Both the position numbers and the translations under genes were made by a program. 16,214 bases of DNA from an uncultured Porphyromonas sp. (GTDB lineage Bacteria; Bacteroidota; Bacteroidia; Bacteroidales; Porphyromonadaceae). Every line of letters begins with the position of its first letter. The first letter of the stretch is position 1. The notes beneath the pieces were generated by a model. The model saw only the letters and a list, made by a program, of their open reading frames with translations, was not told the origin of the DNA and did no database searches. Positions 13,117 through 16,214 of this stretch are shown here, piece after piece. The stretch lies in the NCBI RefSeq assembly GCF_905372525.1, contig NZ_CAJPPN010000050.1, forward strand, positions 1 to 16,214, read 5' to 3'.

Positions 13117-13458
13117 CTAGAAGTTCAGAGCCCTCATGAAGAGCTCCATATTCTTGCGTCTCGTGAGGCCCTGAATCTGGAACCAGTCGATGATAGTGAA
13201 GATCCCACAGCCCCCTGCCGTCAGGAGCTTGGCCACTCCTAGGCCTGTATCTCCGAGGATAAAGCGGTCAATCCCTAGAGAGCCCCCAATGATCGAGACG
13301 AGGAGCATCATCATCGGGTCACGGTACTCCATCGAGGAGACGGCGAGGAAGCGGGAGTCATCTATGAGCGAGAGTTGCTCACGGATAAAGGGGAGCTGGG
13401 CTGGTTCAAAGAACTTCTGGCTGGTGGCGAGAAAAAGATCAACTTTCTGGCTATCCAT
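13117..13458 (-). CDS. TM2 domain membrane protein
   Basis: 113 aa. The C-terminal half is a TM2 domain: LLVSIIGGSLGIDRFILGDT, then GLGVAKLLTAGGCGIFTIID, giving two membrane helices joined by the conserved G-x-DRF-x-LG loop. The N-terminal 45 residues are soluble (VDLFLATSQKFFEPAQLPFI and so on) and resemble the short cytoplasmic lead of Bacteroidetes TM2 proteins. Function unknown. A -7 box TACCTTTG at 13558-13565 gives a leader of about 93 nt that contains a hairpin. Confidence 0.9.
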   Translation of the reverse strand: MDSQKVDLFLATSQKFFEPAQLPFIREQLSLIDDSRFLAVSSMEYRDPMMMLLVSIIGGSLGIDRFILGDTGLGVAKLLTAGGCGIFTIIDWFQIQGLTRRKNMELFMRALNF

Positions 13459-13518
13459 ATCTTATCTAGTTAGTTGTGTGGAAAGAGCGAGTCTCTACTA
13501 CGACGTGAGAGTACCTCT

Positions 13519-13565
13519 GAGGGGGCAATCCCCCTCCTAGATCTCAGGTCTACGTCACAAAGGTA
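13519..13565 (-). promoter_or_regulatory. TM2 gene promoter box and leader hairpin
   Basis: TACCTTTG (13558-13565, minus strand) is a -7 box; the -33 position (GATG) is poor. Downstream in the leader, GAGGGGG (13519-13525) pairs with CCCCCTC (13530-13536) around CAAT, a seven-pair stem that would form in the 5' end of the mRNA. Confidence 0.4.
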
Positions 13566-13802
13566 CAACAATATCAAGACTACTCATCCCCCACTCAAGG
13601 AGTATCTCCCTCAACGTCTGTAGATCCCTCTCGCCCCCTCGAGCTGATACCTAAGGCTAGCGCACCGCACCTACTTCGCTCCCGACTATTCTCCTCCAGC
13701 TCTATCCCCTCCGACCCATCTGCTACCCTCACGTATCCTCCCTCACGTATGCCCCCTCACAAGTCCCTTCGTTACGCTTATTCCACTCCACATCCCGAAC
13801 CC
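13566..13802. other. Intergenic stretch without a gene
   Basis: Pyrimidine-rich sequence between the TM2 promoter and element copy 2. I see no ORF with coding character, no promoter box and no strong inverted repeat. Confidence 0.4.
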
Positions 13803-13976
13803 TAGGGCTCTCCAGAGCCGACGCATGATCTCGCTCGCACTCCTGCCTTTGGATCTTCGGGGGTATCATTTCATATCTCAGGGGGAGCCTTAGCCCATCA
13901 CTAAAGATCCTAGGCATTATCCCCAAGGAATAGACATACAAGCGAGCCCTATAGAGGATATACTTAGAGCGAGGTA

Positions 13977-14038
13977 GTGTACACGCGTGTATACTGTTGT
14001 GTACACGTGGGTATACAGTTGTGTACACACGTGTATAC
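13977..14038. repeat. Three tandem 18-bp near-palindromes, 22-bp period (copy 2)
   Basis: Units start at 13977, 13999 and 14021. The first two are identical to copy 1 and the third differs by one base (GTGTACACACGTGTATAC). The TGTT and AGTT spacers are also identical. One change in 62 bases stands out against the diverged flanks and suggests constraint on the array. Confidence 0.7.
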
Positions 14039-14040
14039 TC

Positions 14041-14062
14041 ATCCCTCCTAGGTAGGAGGTAT
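14041..14062. repeat. Hairpin next to the array (copy 2)
   Basis: ATCCCTCCT (14041-14049) faces AGGAGGTAT (14054-14062) around AGGT: the copy 1 hairpin with its outer pairs partly lost. Confidence 0.4.
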
Positions 14063-14354
14063 ACGCTGGGGATCCCTACTCCTAGGACACGGATACTTCT
14101 ATCCTCGGCATATGCTCCCCCACGACCTTGCCCTCACACTATGGTGATTTTATGCGTCAGCCCTGTAGGGCTCTCCACATCCCGCCGAGCCTATCTCTGG
14201 GGTAGAACCTCGCACGGCCATACGACTGGGGGTAGCCCCCTCGACTCCGAAGGCTCCCCCACCCCAATCCAAGCCCGAGAGTCAAGCACTTCATCCCCCT
14301 CTCATAACATACTACGTATCAGACACTCCCAGAGGGGCGAAACGAACATACCAA

Positions 14355-14452
14355 GAGCGCAGGTACGCTCTCGGTAAGAACGTCCTCGTCACCTTACATA
14401 GGTGATGAGAGTGTTCATTATAGGAGCGCAGAGACGCTCTCGGTATGATCGT
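14355..14452. repeat. Pair of hairpin-forming direct repeats flanking a larger stem
   Basis: Two related 29-base segments, 14355-14383 and 14424-14452, share GAGCGCAG..ACGCTCTCGGTA and then GA.CGTC; each can form a GAGCG/CGCTC stem. Between them, GAAC..CTCGTCACC and GGTGATGAG..GTTC pair around TTACATA (about 14378-14416). The region is non-coding and folds as a three-stem unit. A run of ten C follows at 14455-14464. Confidence 0.45.
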
Positions 14453-14464
14453 CGCCCCCCCCCC

Positions 14465-14625
14465 TTAGGCTACCCGTCAGAGACGGCTCACAAGTAGCCT
14501 CGTGATGGGGATGAGGAGAGCAAGCAAAGCTAGCAGGCCGGCCTTTACAAGAGGGCCGAGGATGCTCACCACGCATTTGCCCTGAATAGGAAGGGGACGT
14601 AATGGGGATGTTATATAACTTTTAT
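14465..14625. other. Intergenic stretch ahead of the DUF3828-like gene
   Basis: There is no gene. The last 30 bases are A/T-rich ahead of the -7 box. The 14178-14354 stretch to the left also shows no supported feature. Confidence 0.35.
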
Positions 14626-14633
14626 TACTTTTG
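14626..14633 (+). promoter_or_regulatory. Promoter -7 box of the DUF3828-like gene
   Basis: TACTTTTG on the plus strand within an A/T-rich stretch, 40 bases before the ATG at 14673. At the 19-base spacing the -33 position reads TGGG, a partial match. Confidence 0.45.
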
Positions 14634-14672
14634 CTCTATAGTTTGTTTCACCTTTTAACCTTTATGGCGTAG

Positions 14673-15635
14673 ATGAAAAAGTCTTTACTCATTCTCCTGA
14701 CCGTCGTGGTGGCTGTATGCTCCTCGCTGAGCCTCGGGGCTCAGGCCAAGAAAGCAAGCCCCATCGCTCTCCTCCAGCGCTTCTACACTTCGTACATCCG
14801 CTCCATAGACCGAATGCTCGAGTACGACCAGCGTGACTCGATCATCGCTACGGCTCTTACCCCCGAGATGCATGTGAAGCTACACCGCCTCAGGGTCGCC
14901 AGCGGTATGGACCCGCTACTGAGACAGCAGGATGCACGCGCCGGGCTGGAAAAGACCTTTCGTGCACGACAGCTCAAGGGTAACTGGTACGAGGTCTCCC
15001 TTGGCGAACCTTCGGAGCTCGTACGCATCCCTCTGCACCTGAGCCTAGTACGTGGTCGCTACTTGATCGACTTCATCACCCCACCCTGGCTCGGCGAGGC
15101 GTACGGCGATCACCTCATGGCCAATCCCCTCTCGAGCAGTACCACGGTAGACAATAGCTCCGAGGTAGCCTTCATCCGCTCCTTCTACCGGTGCTACCTC
15201 TCGACCTACCTCTCGATGAGCCCAGACCTAGACGCGATCCTCGCCCAGCTCCGAGAGCGCTACTGCACGCAGGAGACGCTCCGCATATATCGGGAGTGCA
15301 ACGAGTATGGGGATATAGAGGATGGCTACTATGATGTGCTGATTGACTATGTGGACTTCGACCCAGCCTGGGTGCCTTCGCTCCAGGTACGCCCCCAGAC
15401 CGAGGGTACCTACGAGGTGAGCTACAGCCAGCAGACCGAGGAGGGGCCCGTCCTACGCAAGATCCTCGTTCGAGCAGTCAAGGTACCCAAGTTGGGCTAC
15501 CGTCTACAGCTAGTGCCCGAGGAGCAGCCACAGGAGGCCACTCCCATCAAAGCCCCAGCGGAGGTCACACCCCAGCCCCAGCCCCTCACCGAGAAGGAGG
15601 CTCAGCTCATGCGACAGGAGTACGGCGACCATTAG
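14673..15635 (+). CDS. Secreted protein with two DUF3828-like halves
   Basis: 320 aa with a signal peptide (MKKSLLILLTVVVAVCSSLS, cleavage near GAQA). Two related halves follow. Residues about 30-135 run from ALLQRFYTSYIRSIDRML through LTPEMHVKLHRL, WYEVSL and GRYLIDFI. Residues about 165-270 run from AFIRSFYRCYLSTYLSMS through YCTQETLRIYRECN, DVLIDYVDFDPAWVPSLQVR and YEVSYS. The FYxxY opening, the Y-C-T/L-T-P helix and the D-x-D/F-D-P-A segment recall DUF3828, whose role is unknown. The C-terminus is a Pro/Gln/Thr-rich tail. Probably periplasmic; monocistronic by context. Confidence 0.8.
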   Translation: MKKSLLILLTVVVAVCSSLSLGAQAKKASPIALLQRFYTSYIRSIDRMLEYDQRDSIIATALTPEMHVKLHRLRVASGMDPLLRQQDARAGLEKTFRARQLKGNWYEVSLGEPSELVRIPLHLSLVRGRYLIDFITPPWLGEAYGDHLMANPLSSSTTVDNSSEVAFIRSFYRCYLSTYLSMSPDLDAILAQLRERYCTQETLRIYRECNEYGDIEDGYYDVLIDYVDFDPAWVPSLQVRPQTEGTYEVSYSQQTEEGPVLRKILVRAVKVPKLGYRLQLVPEEQPQEATPIKAPAEVTPQPQPLTEKEAQLMRQEYGDH

Positions 15636-15712
15636 CCCCACCCTTCGCCCAATACACCGACATCACAGCTAAGAGGAGGTTTTGGGGAGCGACACAGGAG
15701 GATCCTTACCCT

Positions 15713-15745
15713 CTAGGCGGGGGAGGCTCGCCTCTCCCCACCTAG
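15713..15745. terminator. Hairpin between convergent genes
   Basis: CTAGGCGGGGGAGGC (15713-15727) pairs imperfectly with GCCTCTCCCCACCTAG (15730-15745). It lies between a plus-strand gene ending at 15635 and a minus-strand frame ending at 15782, as a shared terminator would. Confidence 0.45.
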
Positions 15746-15781
15746 GGCACGGAGCCCCCACCTCTGAGCAACTCCCTCCCT

Positions 15782-16214
15782 TTAGAGGTATGCGAGGACG
15801 ACGAAGGCACAGTCTGTAGCGATGAGCTGCTCAGAGGGAGGGTTGACCTCCGTGCTAGAGAGAGGCAACGCATGAATCAGAGCAGAATGACGCACGTGAT
15901 AGAGAGCGACGAAGTATGGGTCGGAAAAGGAGTCGAGTGTGTCGGAGGAGAGGAAGTGCACATCAAGAGATCGGGATACCCCACACCAAATGAGATCGGG
16001 CTGGGAGCAAGAGTTGTTTTTTACAAGGTATAGCGATTTATCCACCTCTGTGCGTTCTTTATAGGAGAGGAAGCATCCCAAACAAGGTCTGAGCACAAGC
16101 TCTTCCCTCTCTATCCGTAGCCCAAAGAAGTCCTGGGACAGCCCGCCGGGAGACCTCCTAGACAAAGGCTCACGAGCACACAGCACACACCCCGCACACA
16201 GTCCATCGCCCCCC
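15782..16214 (-). CDS. C-terminal part of an unrecognised Cys-containing protein, cut by window edge
   Basis: The frame is open from the right edge to the TAA at 15782-15784, about 143 codons. It holds paired cysteines (GLCAGCVLC, then RPCLGCF, NNSCSQ and IWCGV) and ends ATDCAFVVLAYL. Codon use is plausible, though more A/T-rich around 15960-16040 than the neighbouring genes. No family is recognised. An internal GTG at 16186 could be a start, but the open frame beyond it suggests the gene begins outside the window. It could be spurious. Confidence 0.4.
   Translation of the reverse strand, partial: GGDGLCAGCVLCAREPLSRRSPGGLSQDFFGLRIEREELVLRPCLGCFLSYKERTEVDKSLYLVKNNSCSQPDLIWCGVSRSLDVHFLSSDTLDSFSDPYFVALYHVRHSALIHALPLSSTEVNPPSEQLIATDCAFVVLAYL

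Larger units (their letters stand above)
13813..14165. mobile_element. MITE-like non-coding element, copy 2 (about 353 bp), with target-site duplication
   Basis: Terminal inverted repeats 13813-13834 (CAGAGCCGACGCATGA...) and 14144-14165 (reverse complement CAGGGCTGACGCATAA...) match at 16 of 22 positions. The element is directly abutted by identical direct repeats, TAGGGCTCTC at 13803-13812 and 14166-14175 (12 bp if the next CA is counted), as expected for a target-site duplication. It aligns along its whole length with 6607-6959 in the same orientation, with scattered substitutions and small indels, but the array at 13977-14038 is almost unchanged. The ORFs through it lack conserved reading frames between copies. 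Confidence 0.65.

Overview
The window looks like chromosomal DNA from the Bacteroidota, most likely a Porphyromonas-like member of the Bacteroidales. The grounds are the recurring Bacteroidetes promoter pattern (TTTG or TTG, about 19 bases, TAnnTTTG), weak Shine-Dalgarno signals, an M3 peptidyl-dipeptidase of Bacteroidetes type, a TM2/DUF2752 gene pair and many short lineage-specific secreted proteins. The assignment rests on style, not on a database match.

Left part (1-6390, all minus strand). A gene with a signal peptide runs off the left edge. Upstream of it lies a compact unit with its own promoter, a strongly folded RNA of about 165 nt and a terminator; the T-tract of that terminator overlaps a perfect-consensus promoter for the edge gene. 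Next comes a four-gene operon for a 2-oxoacid or acetoin dehydrogenase complex, transcribed E1alpha, E1beta, E2, E3. Its E2 has no lipoyl domain but two peripheral-subunit-binding domains, and the only lipoyl domain in the operon is fused to E3. A tRNA-Thr(UGU) gene with a promoter, a structured leader and a downstream hairpin lies upstream of the operon.

Middle part (6391-9400). A non-coding element of about 350 bp with terminal inverted repeats is followed by three plus-strand genes for exported proteins of unknown function. Two of these are a tandem duplication with a 600-bp period, and a stub of a third copy stops after three codons. A strong hairpin separates them from the convergent genes to the right.

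Right part (9401-16214). On the minus strand are a Dcp-type M3 metallopeptidase, a possible 72-codon ORF, a VOC/glyoxalase-fold protein, a DUF2752 membrane protein and a TM2 protein. A second copy of the 350-bp element follows, with clear 10-12 bp direct repeats at its edges, and then a duplicated small hairpin. A plus-strand secreted protein with two DUF3828-like halves comes next. A possible minus-strand gene enters from the right edge.

The most unusual points are the two-copy MITE-like element with a conserved three-unit, 22-bp-period array of near-palindromes, the lipoyl domain relocated from E2 to E3, the uncharacterised structured RNA, and the tandem paralogues with a third truncated start.
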